NCBI GenBank assembly: GCA_013151215.1
Contig: JAADIS010000005.1
Coordinates: 16,476-80,475, forward strand
Source of the DNA: Chlorobiota bacterium
GTDB taxonomy: Bacteria > Bacteroidota > Bacteroidia > Bacteroidales > F082
Length of the DNA stretch: 64,000 nucleotides
Reading direction: 5' to 3'
In this document: positions 36,313 through 45,084 of the stretch, in pieces
Layout: each line of letters starts with the position of its first letter
How positions within the stretch are numbered: the first letter of the stretch is position 1
Notes under the pieces: generated by a model
The model's input: only the letters and a program-made list of their open reading frames with translations
What the model was told of the DNA's origin: nothing
The model's database searches: none
Program-made: the position numbers and the translations under genes

Positions 36313-36320
36313 CAAAATTA
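36313..36320 (-). promoter_or_regulatory. Promoter (TTTG-N18-TAATTTTG) just before the SDR start
   Basis: On the minus strand TAATTTTG (36320-36313) lies 18 nt after TTTG (36342-36339). It ends 5 nt before the ATG at 36307, which again predicts a leaderless message. Confidence 0.6.
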
Positions 36321-36383
36321 TTAATTTGGGCAAACCGTCAAATAATAATAGCCAATTTACTTTTTAAAGAAAATGAAAAAAAT

Positions 36384-36391
36384 TACTTTTG
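36384..36391 (+). promoter_or_regulatory. -7 box (TACTTTTG) for gcvT
   Basis: TACTTTTG matches TAnnTTTG. The gcvT ATG is about 107 nt downstream, so a leader is present. I looked for a glycine riboswitch in that leader and saw no convincing aptamer. Confidence 0.45.
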
Positions 36392-36498
36392 CCGCATCTT
36401 TTAAGATAAGAATGAAATCAACAATTAATTTCTATTGTTTAAAAGACTAAATAAAAATCTGGCAAGATATTTTTCTTGGCTTAATAAAATTTCAAAGT

Positions 36499-37584
36499 AT
36501 GAAAAAGACTGCTTTAAATGATGTTCACCGCCGTTTGGGCGGTAAAATGGTTGAGTTTGCCGGTTTCGATATGCCTGTTCAGTTTGAGGGAATTAATGCT
36601 GAGCATGAAACAGTTAGAACCAAATTAGGTGTTTTCGACGTTTCGCACATGGGTGAGTTTTGGGTAGAAGGCGAAAATGCTTTTTCCCTCGTTCAAAAAA
36701 TATCCACCAACGATGTTGCCGCTCTAACTGACGGAAAAGTACAGTACTCGTGTTTCCCTAACGGCAAGGGCGGAATTGTTGATGATTTCCTTTGCTATCG
36801 TTTTGGTACTGAAAGATATTTGTTGGTGGTAAATGCTTCCAACATCGATAAAGATTGGGCAAACCTTACTAAGCACAACACTTCCGATGCTAAAATCAAG
36901 AATGTTTCCGATGAGACCTCACAACTTGCCGTTCAAGGGCCGCTGGCTTTAAAAGCCATGCAGAAACTGACATCGGAAAACATTGTCGGCATGGAGTATT
37001 ATACTTTCAAGGAAATTGAATTTGCCGGAGTAGGGGATGTATTGTTCTCGACCACTGGTTATACCGGTTCGGGCGGATGCGAACTGTATTTCCCTAACGA
37101 CGAAGCCGAACATATCTTTAATGCCGTAATGGAGGCAGGCGAGGAATTCGGAATAAAGCCAATTGGGCTTGGCGCGCGCGACACCCTTCGGCTGGAGTCC
37201 GGTTTTTGCCTCTATGGAAATGAGATCAACGACTCAACTTCGCCAATTGCGGCAGGGCTTGGCTGGATAACTAAATTTGTGGATGGAAACGATTTTATCG
37301 ATAGGAAGATCTTTGAAGCGCAAAAAACAAATGGCGTTCCTCGTCGTTTGAAAGGTTTCGTGATGGTAGATCGTGCTATTCCGCGCCACGATTACGAAGT
37401 TTGTGATGAAAACGGCGATGTTATCGGTAAGGTTACCTCAGGGACAATGTCGCCAATGATCAAGAAGGGCATAGGCATGGCCTATATTGATAAAGGATAC
37501 TGGAAAGAAGGCTCTGAAATTTATGTCAGGGTAAGGAACAAACTTGTTAAAGCAGTGGTGAAAAAGCCGCCATTCTTCAAATAG
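36499..37584 (+). CDS. gcvT: Glycine cleavage system aminomethyltransferase (T protein)
   Basis: GcvT releases ammonia from the H-protein-bound aminomethyl group and makes methylene-THF, supplying ThyA. The opening ALNDVHRRLGGKMVEFAGFDMPVQF (core 'MVEFAGFDMPVQ'), GVFDVSHMGEFWVEG, the ARDTLRLESGFCLYGNE block and GTMSPMIKKGIGMAYI are family signatures. 361 residues, full length. gcvH and gcvP are not adjacent. A strong terminator follows. Confidence 0.97.
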   Translation: MKKTALNDVHRRLGGKMVEFAGFDMPVQFEGINAEHETVRTKLGVFDVSHMGEFWVEGENAFSLVQKISTNDVAALTDGKVQYSCFPNGKGGIVDDFLCYRFGTERYLLVVNASNIDKDWANLTKHNTSDAKIKNVSDETSQLAVQGPLALKAMQKLTSENIVGMEYYTFKEIEFAGVGDVLFSTTGYTGSGGCELYFPNDEAEHIFNAVMEAGEEFGIKPIGLGARDTLRLESGFCLYGNEINDSTSPIAAGLGWITKFVDGNDFIDRKIFEAQKTNGVPRRLKGFVMVDRAIPRHDYEVCDENGDVIGKVTSGTMSPMIKKGIGMAYIDKGYWKEGSEIYVRVRNKLVKAVVKKPPFFK

Positions 37585-37605
37585 TATATCATTATGAGAT
37601 ATTTT

Positions 37606-37641
37606 AAGCCTTCGGTCACTTTGTCCGAAGGCTTTTTTTTG
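37606..37641 (+). terminator. Intrinsic terminator after gcvT
   Basis: AAGCCTTCGG pairs with CCGAAGGCTT around a 9-nt loop, followed by eight T. It ends the gcvT transcript. Confidence 0.92.
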
Positions 37642-37676
37642 TAATTTTATGCCAAGCAAATATCAAATTATTCATC

Positions 37677-39566
37677 ATGAAAAAAATTTCTGCAATATTT
37701 CTATGGTTCCTGATCCCGGTTTACGTCTTTCCACAAACCAACATAAGCCCATCTTATGCAATACATAAAAACCGACACCCTTCCTCAACCCTTAGCAATA
37801 CTGAAACGCTTAATAATATCGGGTTTAGGGATACAATAAAGCATGACTGGCTGAATTATATTGATATACCAATGGTTTACAGCGATTTGCCACAAGGGGC
37901 CGCAGCAAAGGCAACTGCATACAGGAATCGTTTCAGCCTGCCATCCGGCTTTCCTGCCATCGAAGTTTTTAATTCCGATAATCCGGGGCCTGGATATTAT
38001 ATTATGAACAGGATGAGCCAGGACCCACAAATCCCCTTTTATCTTATCATAATGGACACTGTTGGTTTCCCGGTGTTTTATAGGGAATTTGCGTACCCCA
38101 ATTTTATAAGTGATTTTAGTTTTAACGAAGAGACAGGATACCTCACCTATTTTTCAGGAATCGACCAAGTTTATTATAGTCTGGATAGTTCCTACCAGAT
38201 AAACAACGTTTATGAAGCAAAAAATGGCTATCTGGCTGACGGCCATGAATTAAGGCTATGGGAGGACGGGTCGTATTGGTTGATGATCTATGATGATCGG
38301 ATTGTTGATATGAGCCAAATAGTGCCTGGTGGCCAAGTGGATGCAGTAGTTACCGGTTTGATAGTGCAACATATTGATGATCAGGGCAATGTTTTATTCC
38401 AATGGAAAAGTATGGATCATATTCCGATTACCGATGCTGATACTGCCATCGTAAATCTTCTTGCAAATGGAATTGATTATGTGCATGGAAATGCACTTGA
38501 TTTTGACTATGACAGCAATCTGCTGATCTCCTCAAGGAATCTGAGCGAAATAACAAAGGTGGATATTTCTACAGGTAATATTATGTGGCGCTTGGGTGGT
38601 AGCCAAAACCAATTTCAGTTTATCGGAGACAGCATTCTTTTTTCTGCCCAGCACCATATACGTTACCGCGGAGATAATTTATATAGTATTTACGATAACG
38701 GTTTCGGAAGAAGTTTCAAATTCTCAAGGGGGGTAACATACGAACTTGATACTAATGCAATGACAGCTACGCTTGTGGGCGATTTAAATCATCTTGATTC
38801 CTTGGTTTTTTCCCCTTTTATGGGCAGCAACTCAATAGGGCCTTCCAATGAACATGTTCTTGGATGGAGCTATAATAATAAGCGTTATGTACTTACGGAA
38901 TTTGATAGCCTTTATAATATAAGCCTGGAGATTAGAAGTATCGATACATTTGGCTTTGTGTCATATAGAGCAGTAAAACATCTTTGGCAAACAAATGCTA
39001 TCAGTTTCGATCAGGACGAATATTTCATCGATCAGATACACGTCAACGAGACTTCCCTTCTCGATATTGAGATAAGAAATAACCTGGCAGATGATTTTGT
39101 GCTGAATGGTTTCTTTTCGACCGATACTGCCTTTACGCTTGTTGATGAGCTTCCAATTACGCTTTCGCCCGGGGAGGCTAAAAACCTGCAATTGCTGTTC
39201 CATCCCCTGGAAGAACGAAAATATACTTCCGCGATCTCGTTTTATAGCGATGGACAGCAAGAGCGAATAGCAAAGCAGTTTAGGGTGAATACCGCTTTGG
39301 TGTTGGGGTATTACGAGAGTGTTTCTTTAAGCAGCTCCATCGACATCTGGCCCAACCCTGCCAAAAATATACTTAATCTAGAAAGCAAGGGTTCAAATAT
39401 CCAATTGATACAAATATTCGACAATTTAGGAAGGCTGGTAATCCTGAAGCCAAATCTGAGCACGAATTCCGTGGCCATTGATGTGTCAGCTCTCAAAAAA
39501 GGAGTTTATATAGTTGATATCCAAAGTGATAAGACTAAAGTCCGTAAAACTTTAATTGTGGAATAA
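37677..39566 (+). CDS. T9SS-exported arylsulfotransferase-like (ASST-fold) protein
   Basis: The signal peptide covers residues 1-~20. Residues ~100-430 resemble the arylsulfotransferase/ASST beta-propeller: DGHELRLWEDGSYWLMIYDD, VHGNALDFDYDSNLLISSRNLSEI and GNIMWRLGG, with AQHHIRY (the His-containing catalytic-region equivalent). The last ~75 residues are a type A sorting domain (IDIWPNPAKNILNL ... LKKGVYIVDIQSDKTKVRKTLIVE; core 'KKGVYIVDI'). It is secreted to the cell surface or medium through T9SS. True sulfotransfer is not shown by sequence alone; many such proteins are uncharacterised. Confidence 0.87.
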   Translation: MKKISAIFLWFLIPVYVFPQTNISPSYAIHKNRHPSSTLSNTETLNNIGFRDTIKHDWLNYIDIPMVYSDLPQGAAAKATAYRNRFSLPSGFPAIEVFNSDNPGPGYYIMNRMSQDPQIPFYLIIMDTVGFPVFYREFAYPNFISDFSFNEETGYLTYFSGIDQVYYSLDSSYQINNVYEAKNGYLADGHELRLWEDGSYWLMIYDDRIVDMSQIVPGGQVDAVVTGLIVQHIDDQGNVLFQWKSMDHIPITDADTAIVNLLANGIDYVHGNALDFDYDSNLLISSRNLSEITKVDISTGNIMWRLGGSQNQFQFIGDSILFSAQHHIRYRGDNLYSIYDNGFGRSFKFSRGVTYELDTNAMTATLVGDLNHLDSLVFSPFMGSNSIGPSNEHVLGWSYNNKRYVLTEFDSLYNISLEIRSIDTFGFVSYRAVKHLWQTNAISFDQDEYFIDQIHVNETSLLDIEIRNNLADDFVLNGFFSTDTAFTLVDELPITLSPGEAKNLQLLFHPLEERKYTSAISFYSDGQQERIAKQFRVNTALVLGYYESVSLSSSIDIWPNPAKNILNLESKGSNIQLIQIFDNLGRLVILKPNLSTNSVAIDVSALKKGVYIVDIQSDKTKVRKTLIVE

Positions 39567-39580
39567 GCTTGATTTATTAT

Positions 39581-39607
39581 AAACCCGTAACTTTGGGTTT
39601 CCTTTAT
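39581..39607 (+). terminator. Weak terminator after the ASST-like gene
   Basis: AAACCC and GGGTTT (6-bp stem, 8-nt loop) are followed by CCTTTAT. A short stem and broken T-tract make it weak. Confidence 0.35.
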
Positions 39608-39816
39608 AGTTTCTAGCCGGTTCTTAGTCAAAGAAAATTTCTGTTTGCTTTCTTGTCCGGGAACCCTTTCAGGGAATGGGCGTTGCCTGTCTGAATTATA
39701 ATGGCCGTTGCCCAACCTTGTGATATCTATGCCCTACAGGCAAAAAAACCTTTGGCTATCCGAGCAAAAACGAAATGAAAGAAGTTAGTGGTTTGTTCGG
39801 TCGCGGGAGACGGCAA

Positions 39817-41493
39817 CTATTGCTTTATGAATTTTCTGATGATCACATCATCATTGGTTTTGGCCATTATGAAATACAAACCCGGCTTTAACAGGCCAAT
39901 ATCCATTGTTACACAATCTCGATTATTGTTTTCTGTTTGTTTTACTATACTGCCAAGATTGTTATAAATATAAATGTCTGTGAATAATTCGGCCGATTTT
40001 ATCGATATAGAGGAGGTAGCCGGGTTAGGGTAAAGAGCAACCCAACTTTTCTCAGACTCATTATTACCAGTAATAAATACACAAGTCGTGTCCTCAGCCG
40101 GGATATTAAGATTAAATGCAAAATCAGAAATACATGTGTCGGAATTAAATGCCCATACGCCATTTACTTGATAGCATATTCCAAAATAAAGTGAACTATC
40201 AGGAAAAGTAATATGGCTTTGAAAATGAAGATAATGTTTTAAAGTGTCATCAAAATCAACAAAATCAGTGAAAGAAAAGGTAGGCTCTTGTCCAACTTTC
40301 CTGAAAACATTAAAACCCAATAAAGTATTTGGATCCAAAACAGCAGAGGCATGAGCGCTCACTTTTATATTCCAGTTATAATCCAAACCAAAGTCGGATA
40401 AGTTATCCCAACCGCTATTATCAAGTTTGATTTTATCCCCGTAACCAGAAGTTGCCGGCCCGTTATCTGTTCCTAAAATATATTTTGATGGTATCGGATT
40501 TACAATTTCATACCCAAACCAATATTCAGTATTCTTAAGAATGATAATAGGTGTAGAAATATCGACCGTGGTCCATTCTCCTGATAATGGATTTTCGACA
40601 GTATCGGAATATATCTCGCTTACAGCATTTTGGCCTATCCATATCTTAATTATAGCAAAATCAAAACCACTATCATTCAGAAAGATACTGAGGCTTTCAA
40701 TAGTGTCATTTTCATATTTGTTTAAACTTCCCTGATCATACCTTATAGCGCAATAAGCATTTTGAGTGTCATCCAAGCTAAGTGCGGAATAATTTGATCC
40801 ATCACCATATTTTAATGTGTCTTCTTGCTCAAAAACCGATTCAGGTGCGTTCCATTCTACTTCTGCGCCAAAATCATCTAAATGAAAAACAATATCCAAG
40901 GTCAAATCCTCCGGTGCGTCGCATTCCCTATAAACCTCTATATTATCGATAAACCAATCTAAGATGTTCATCGAGTTTTGGCCCGTGGCCTCAAACTTAA
41001 ATTGAAAAACCTGCCCAATCGAATAATCCTTAATATCATAAGTGTGGGTTTCCCAATCGAAACTGCCCGTATTGCTCAGGCTGTCAATGGTATGCCAGCC
41101 AGTGGAATCTTTTACCTTGATTTTAAGATATTCGCTCCCGTTATTGTTGTAGTCGTCGAGCTTAAGGTCGAATTTTAGGTAAACATGCCCGACTTTAATA
41201 TTCTGTGCATCGATGGTGTTGCTAAGCAAACTTGATGAGTAATTAGATAAAACTCCTGTACGGTGAAATTTTGCTGAAGGCTTTTCGTTGCCGTTCTGGG
41301 AATCAATCTTCCAGTTGTCGCTGCCCGTTTGCCATAGGTTGCTGGTGAAGTTTCCATAATGCCAATCTTCGGTGAATGGGAGATAGAAACCGCTTTCAGG
41401 CTTTGATAATTGATCTTGAGCCATTGAGGCTAAGCTAAAAAAGGAAAGTAAACTGTAGGCAGCAAACAAGCGAAGATAATTTAGGGCTTTCAT
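39817..41493 (-). CDS. T9SS type A sorting-domain protein, tandem paralogue 1
   Basis: The 558-residue protein has a signal peptide (to ~MAQD, residue ~26). Residues ~35-190 form a MAM/laminin-G-like jelly roll (LPFTEDW, VYLKFDLKL, FIDNIEVYRECDAP). A second Trp-rich beta-sandwich spans ~230-375 (IKIWIGQNAV, EYWFGYEI). The C-terminal ~75 residues are the sorting domain (VALYPNPATSSISI ... GLLKPGLYFIMA). Same domain order as the next gene, 27 bp away, with low identity. Extracellular; ligand unknown. Confidence 0.85.
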   Translation of the reverse strand: MKALNYLRLFAAYSLLSFFSLASMAQDQLSKPESGFYLPFTEDWHYGNFTSNLWQTGSDNWKIDSQNGNEKPSAKFHRTGVLSNYSSSLLSNTIDAQNIKVGHVYLKFDLKLDDYNNNGSEYLKIKVKDSTGWHTIDSLSNTGSFDWETHTYDIKDYSIGQVFQFKFEATGQNSMNILDWFIDNIEVYRECDAPEDLTLDIVFHLDDFGAEVEWNAPESVFEQEDTLKYGDGSNYSALSLDDTQNAYCAIRYDQGSLNKYENDTIESLSIFLNDSGFDFAIIKIWIGQNAVSEIYSDTVENPLSGEWTTVDISTPIIILKNTEYWFGYEIVNPIPSKYILGTDNGPATSGYGDKIKLDNSGWDNLSDFGLDYNWNIKVSAHASAVLDPNTLLGFNVFRKVGQEPTFSFTDFVDFDDTLKHYLHFQSHITFPDSSLYFGICYQVNGVWAFNSDTCISDFAFNLNIPAEDTTCVFITGNNESEKSWVALYPNPATSSISIKSAELFTDIYIYNNLGSIVKQTENNNRDCVTMDIGLLKPGLYFIMAKTNDDVIIRKFIKQ

Positions 41494-41520
41494 AATAAAC
41501 GATTTATGAACGTAATTGTT

Positions 41521-43182
41521 TTAATATAAGACAAACTTATCGCTAAACACCCTTACTCCCGACTTTATTTTAATTATATAAATACCTTTTTTGTAATCGC
41601 TTAATACTAATTGAATTTGAGATTTCTTCCCGCCCTCGAAACTGCCGATATTCTTACCTTCAATATCAAAGATCATAATTTCATCAATTGGAACTTGGGA
41701 ATTGATGTTTAAAACTGAAATTGTCGGATTTGGATAGACGGTAAGTCCCGGTTCGTGGTGCGACAGTATTTTAGTTACGAATATCATTACAAAATCATCG
41801 TCGCTATTCGGTGCGTAGGCAGGCAGCGATTCGTAGGTTATGGGTGGAACACATGAATTATCGGTATATTGATTTGTTAGTTTATACCAATAGGGAGTTT
41901 GGAAATCGACACTTGGATATTTGTCGAAATATGAATTTTCTTCTGCATTTTTGTAATCAATATGTTTTAATAGTGAATACTCATCGCTATCATCATCTTT
42001 CCTGTAAATATTATATCCATCATGAGTAAGATATACACCCTCGTTAAAATCCAGAAACAGACTCCAGTTGCCATCCATATTATAATTCGACAAGGTATCC
42101 CAATATGTTTGATCACCGTTTTTAAACAAGTTCCCGTATCCAATTACAGGGCCTTCCATTTCAAGGCCGGCAGGGAACGTATTAGCGGCCTGCCCGTAAA
42201 CAGTATAGCCAAACCATAATTTAGATGTATCGTATAGCATCAGGGGCGGACTTATAAAAAATGAACAAACCTCACCTTCAAATGCATAAATGCTAATGTT
42301 CTTTGAATATTGAAGAATATCCCCGTCGGAGCCTCTCCATATCTTAAAAACCAAGCTGTCGAAATCAATATCTTGAACATAAGTTCTTATACGTGTAAGC
42401 GGCAAACTATCAGCATCATAAGCTAGTGAATCCCATTTTGCTGCCCATGACCATGTTTCCTGTGAGCTTGAGCCAACACCAGTATTGCCTTCAAACCAGG
42501 GCCATTCACACCAGGTGATCGGGGCAGTGCTCCCAACTGGCTGTTCATCAATCCATTGCAGTTTTACCCCAAAACTGTCGGCATCCCAATAATAATCACC
42601 CATTATGTCCTTAGGGGCAATGGCTCCGTTGTAAACGAATATGTTGTCGAGTCCCCAGTATTCGCCTGCTGATGAGTTTAACCCGCTTATGCGAAAGCGT
42701 ATTTTAAAATAGTTATGTGTGAGCAGGGGAGTTATGTCCTTTTTCCGGGTTTCCCATATATGACTTATTTGAGAAATCCCCATAATAGTGTGCCATTCAA
42801 CGGAATCGAAAACTTCCACAAACATTTTCTCAAGCAAGCTGCTGTCGTCGGCATGCATGTTTAAGTCGAATTTTAATGAAACAAAGCCTTCTTCACCAAT
42901 ATTGGCCATGGAAATCCAATTGCTTGTCAGCCGGCAGTTATAAACACCGCTTATTTCAGGATATCCGCTAAACCTGACCGAGGGAGATGGCATACCTTCA
43001 TCTGGGATCATGCCCCAATTGTCGCAATCTATTGTCCAATTGTTAGTTTCAAGGGAGCCATCCGTAAAACGCTCAATAAACGGAAAGTCAAGAGTATCCG
43101 TTGTTTGAGCGTTTAAACCGTAAGAAAACAATAGCATTATCATTATGAGGTTAACAAACTTCCAGATCTCAATATGCTTCAT
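41521..43182 (-). CDS. T9SS type A sorting-domain protein, tandem paralogue 2
   Basis: The 553-residue protein mirrors its downstream neighbour: a signal peptide, a jelly roll (~28-185, LDFPFIERFTDGSL ... YWGLDNIFVYNGAI), a second sandwich (~230-390, LVFKIWRGSDGD, LWFGYTVYG), then a sorting domain (LTVYPNPTISVLNI ... YKKGIYIIKIKSG). The pair probably arose by duplication and may be co-expressed. No catalytic residues are visible, so adhesion or carbohydrate binding is the best guess. Confidence 0.85.
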   Translation of the reverse strand: MKHIEIWKFVNLIMIMLLFSYGLNAQTTDTLDFPFIERFTDGSLETNNWTIDCDNWGMIPDEGMPSPSVRFSGYPEISGVYNCRLTSNWISMANIGEEGFVSLKFDLNMHADDSSLLEKMFVEVFDSVEWHTIMGISQISHIWETRKKDITPLLTHNYFKIRFRISGLNSSAGEYWGLDNIFVYNGAIAPKDIMGDYYWDADSFGVKLQWIDEQPVGSTAPITWCEWPWFEGNTGVGSSSQETWSWAAKWDSLAYDADSLPLTRIRTYVQDIDFDSLVFKIWRGSDGDILQYSKNISIYAFEGEVCSFFISPPLMLYDTSKLWFGYTVYGQAANTFPAGLEMEGPVIGYGNLFKNGDQTYWDTLSNYNMDGNWSLFLDFNEGVYLTHDGYNIYRKDDDSDEYSLLKHIDYKNAEENSYFDKYPSVDFQTPYWYKLTNQYTDNSCVPPITYESLPAYAPNSDDDFVMIFVTKILSHHEPGLTVYPNPTISVLNINSQVPIDEIMIFDIEGKNIGSFEGGKKSQIQLVLSDYKKGIYIIKIKSGVRVFSDKFVLY

Positions 43183-43224
43183 TATTTTTAATTTGGAAGC
43201 CCTAAAATTAATAAAAAATAAGAT

Positions 43225-43232
43225 TACTTTTG
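43225..43232 (+). promoter_or_regulatory. -7 box (TACTTTTG) for typA
   Basis: TACTTTTG matches TAnnTTTG, 46 nt upstream of the typA ATG. Confidence 0.5.
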
Positions 43233-43278
43233 CAGCCGCTTTGCGAAATGTTAAATTAGACTAATTCATACTATTAAA

Positions 43279-45078
43279 ATGCAGAATATAAGGAATATAG
43301 CAATAATCGCCCACGTTGACCACGGCAAGACTACCTTGGTTGACCGTATGCTTCATCAGGTTAAGCTTTTCAGGGAAAACCAGGACATGGGCGATTTGAT
43401 ACTCGACAGCAATGATCTCGAACGTGAAAGGGGAATTACTATTCTTTCAAAAAACGTTTCGGTACGCTATAAGGATGTTAAAATCAATATCATCGATACC
43501 CCCGGCCACTCCGATTTCGGCGGTGAGGTTGAGAGGGTGTTGAACATGGCCGACGGTGTCCTTCTGGTTGTGGATGCCTTTGAAGGCCCTATGCCTCAAA
43601 CCCGTTTCGTGCTGCAAAAGGCCATCGACCTGAAACTCAAGCCGATAGTGGTGATAAACAAGGTTGACAAACCAAACTGCCGCCCCGACGAGGTCCATGA
43701 GCTGGTTTTCGACCTGATGTTTAATTTGGGCGCTACCGAAGACCAACTTGATTTCCCGGTTGTTTATGGTTCATCAAAAAACGGGTGGATGTCGGACGAC
43801 TGGAAGAAACAAACCGACGACGTATCGCATTTGCTAGATATGATCATTGAGTATATTCCTGCCGCAAAATACATTGACGGGACTCCGCAAATGCAAATCA
43901 CATCGTTGGATTACTCTTCCTTTGTAGGACGTATTGCCGTGGGAAGGTTGATAAGAGGAAAACTAAAAATGGGCATGAACGTCTCGCTGGTCAAACGCGA
44001 CGGAACGTTAAAAAAGTCGAAAATAAAAGAGCTTTACCGCTTTGAGGGTCTTGGGAAAGAAAAGGTGAAAACGGAAGTTGAGGCCGGCGACATAGTTGCC
44101 ATCATGGGGCTGGAAGATTTTGAGATAGGGGATACCGTTGCCGATGCTGAAAAGCCGGAGGGCCTGCCATCAATTAAAATTGATGAACCAACAATGAGCA
44201 TGCTGTTTACCATCAACAATTCGCCCTTTTTCGGCAAGGAAGGCAAATATGTTACATCCCGCCATATAAGGGAGAGATTGTTCCTGGAAACAGAAAAGAA
44301 CCTTGCGCTAAGGGTTGAGGAAACGGCTTCTTCCGACTCATACCTTGTTTTCGGCCGCGGAATTCTTCACTTATCCATTTTAGTCGAGACCATGCGCCGC
44401 GAAGGCTATGAGTTCCAATTGGGCCAGCCCAAGGTTATCATAAAAGAAATCGATGGCGTTAAGAACGAGCCTATTGAAAGCCTTACCGTTTTAGTTCCAG
44501 AGGATTTCAGTGGGCGGGTAATTGAAATTGTCAGCAACCGTAAAGGTGATTTCCTTAATATGGAGCCTAAGAACGATAGGATGATGCTTGAGTTCAGCAT
44601 ACCTTCACGAGGTATTATAGGGCTGAGAAACAATTTGTTGACAGCAACGGAAGGCGAGGCTATCATAGCACATCGTTTCGATAGGTTCGAACCGTGGAAA
44701 GGTGATTTTGTTGCCAAGAACAATGGTGCGCTAATAGCCATGGAAACCGGCACGGCCATTCCTTTCGGGATATGGAAGCTAATTGACAGGGGCAAGTTTT
44801 ATATTCATCCAAACGATGCCATATATGCCGGACAGGTTATTGGCGAAAGTACCCGCGCAGGCGACTTGGTAATAAATGTCAACAAAGGGAAAAAGCTCAC
44901 TAATATGCGCTCCTCCGGCTCCGACAATAAGGTTTTGATCCCGCCCCCGATTATTTTCTCGCTTGAAGAATATATGGAAGTTATCAGGAATGACGAATAT
45001 CTTGAGGTAACACCGCGCTCGCTCCGTTTGCGCAAGATACTTCTGAACGAAACCGATAGGAAGCGGGCTGCCAGGTAA
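43279..45078 (+). CDS. typA: Ribosome-associated GTPase TypA/BipA
   Basis: TypA assists 50S assembly and stress translation. The G1 motif AHVDHGKTT, switch RERGITIL, G3 [10 protein letters not shown], and G4 NKVDK are intact in residues 9-135. Domains II, III and V follow, and the C-terminal domain includes [14 protein letters not shown], typical of TypA. 599 residues. Convergent with a TonB receptor, only 6 bp apart. Confidence 0.97.
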   Translation: MQNIRNIAIIAHVDHGKTTLVDRMLHQVKLFRENQDMGDLILDSNDLERERGITILSKNVSVRYKDVKINIIDTPGHSDFGGEVERVLNMADGVLLVVDAFEGPMPQTRFVLQKAIDLKLKPIVVINKVDKPNCRPDEVHELVFDLMFNLGATEDQLDFPVVYGSSKNGWMSDDWKKQTDDVSHLLDMIIEYIPAAKYIDGTPQMQITSLDYSSFVGRIAVGRLIRGKLKMGMNVSLVKRDGTLKKSKIKELYRFEGLGKEKVKTEVEAGDIVAIMGLEDFEIGDTVADAEKPEGLPSIKIDEPTMSMLFTINNSPFFGKEGKYVTSRHIRERLFLETEKNLALRVEETASSDSYLVFGRGILHLSILVETMRREGYEFQLGQPKVIIKEIDGVKNEPIESLTVLVPEDFSGRVIEIVSNRKGDFLNMEPKNDRMMLEFSIPSRGIIGLRNNLLTATEGEAIIAHRFDRFEPWKGDFVAKNNGALIAMETGTAIPFGIWKLIDRGKFYIHPNDAIYAGQVIGESTRAGDLVINVNKGKKLTNMRSSGSDNKVLIPPPIIFSLEEYMEVIRNDEYLEVTPRSLRLRKILLNETDRKRAAR

Positions 45079-45084
45079 GCCAGG

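Noticed and set aside
36392..36498. Possible glycine riboswitch in the gcvT leader
   Set aside because: The leader is AT-rich and lacks the paired conserved aptamer elements.
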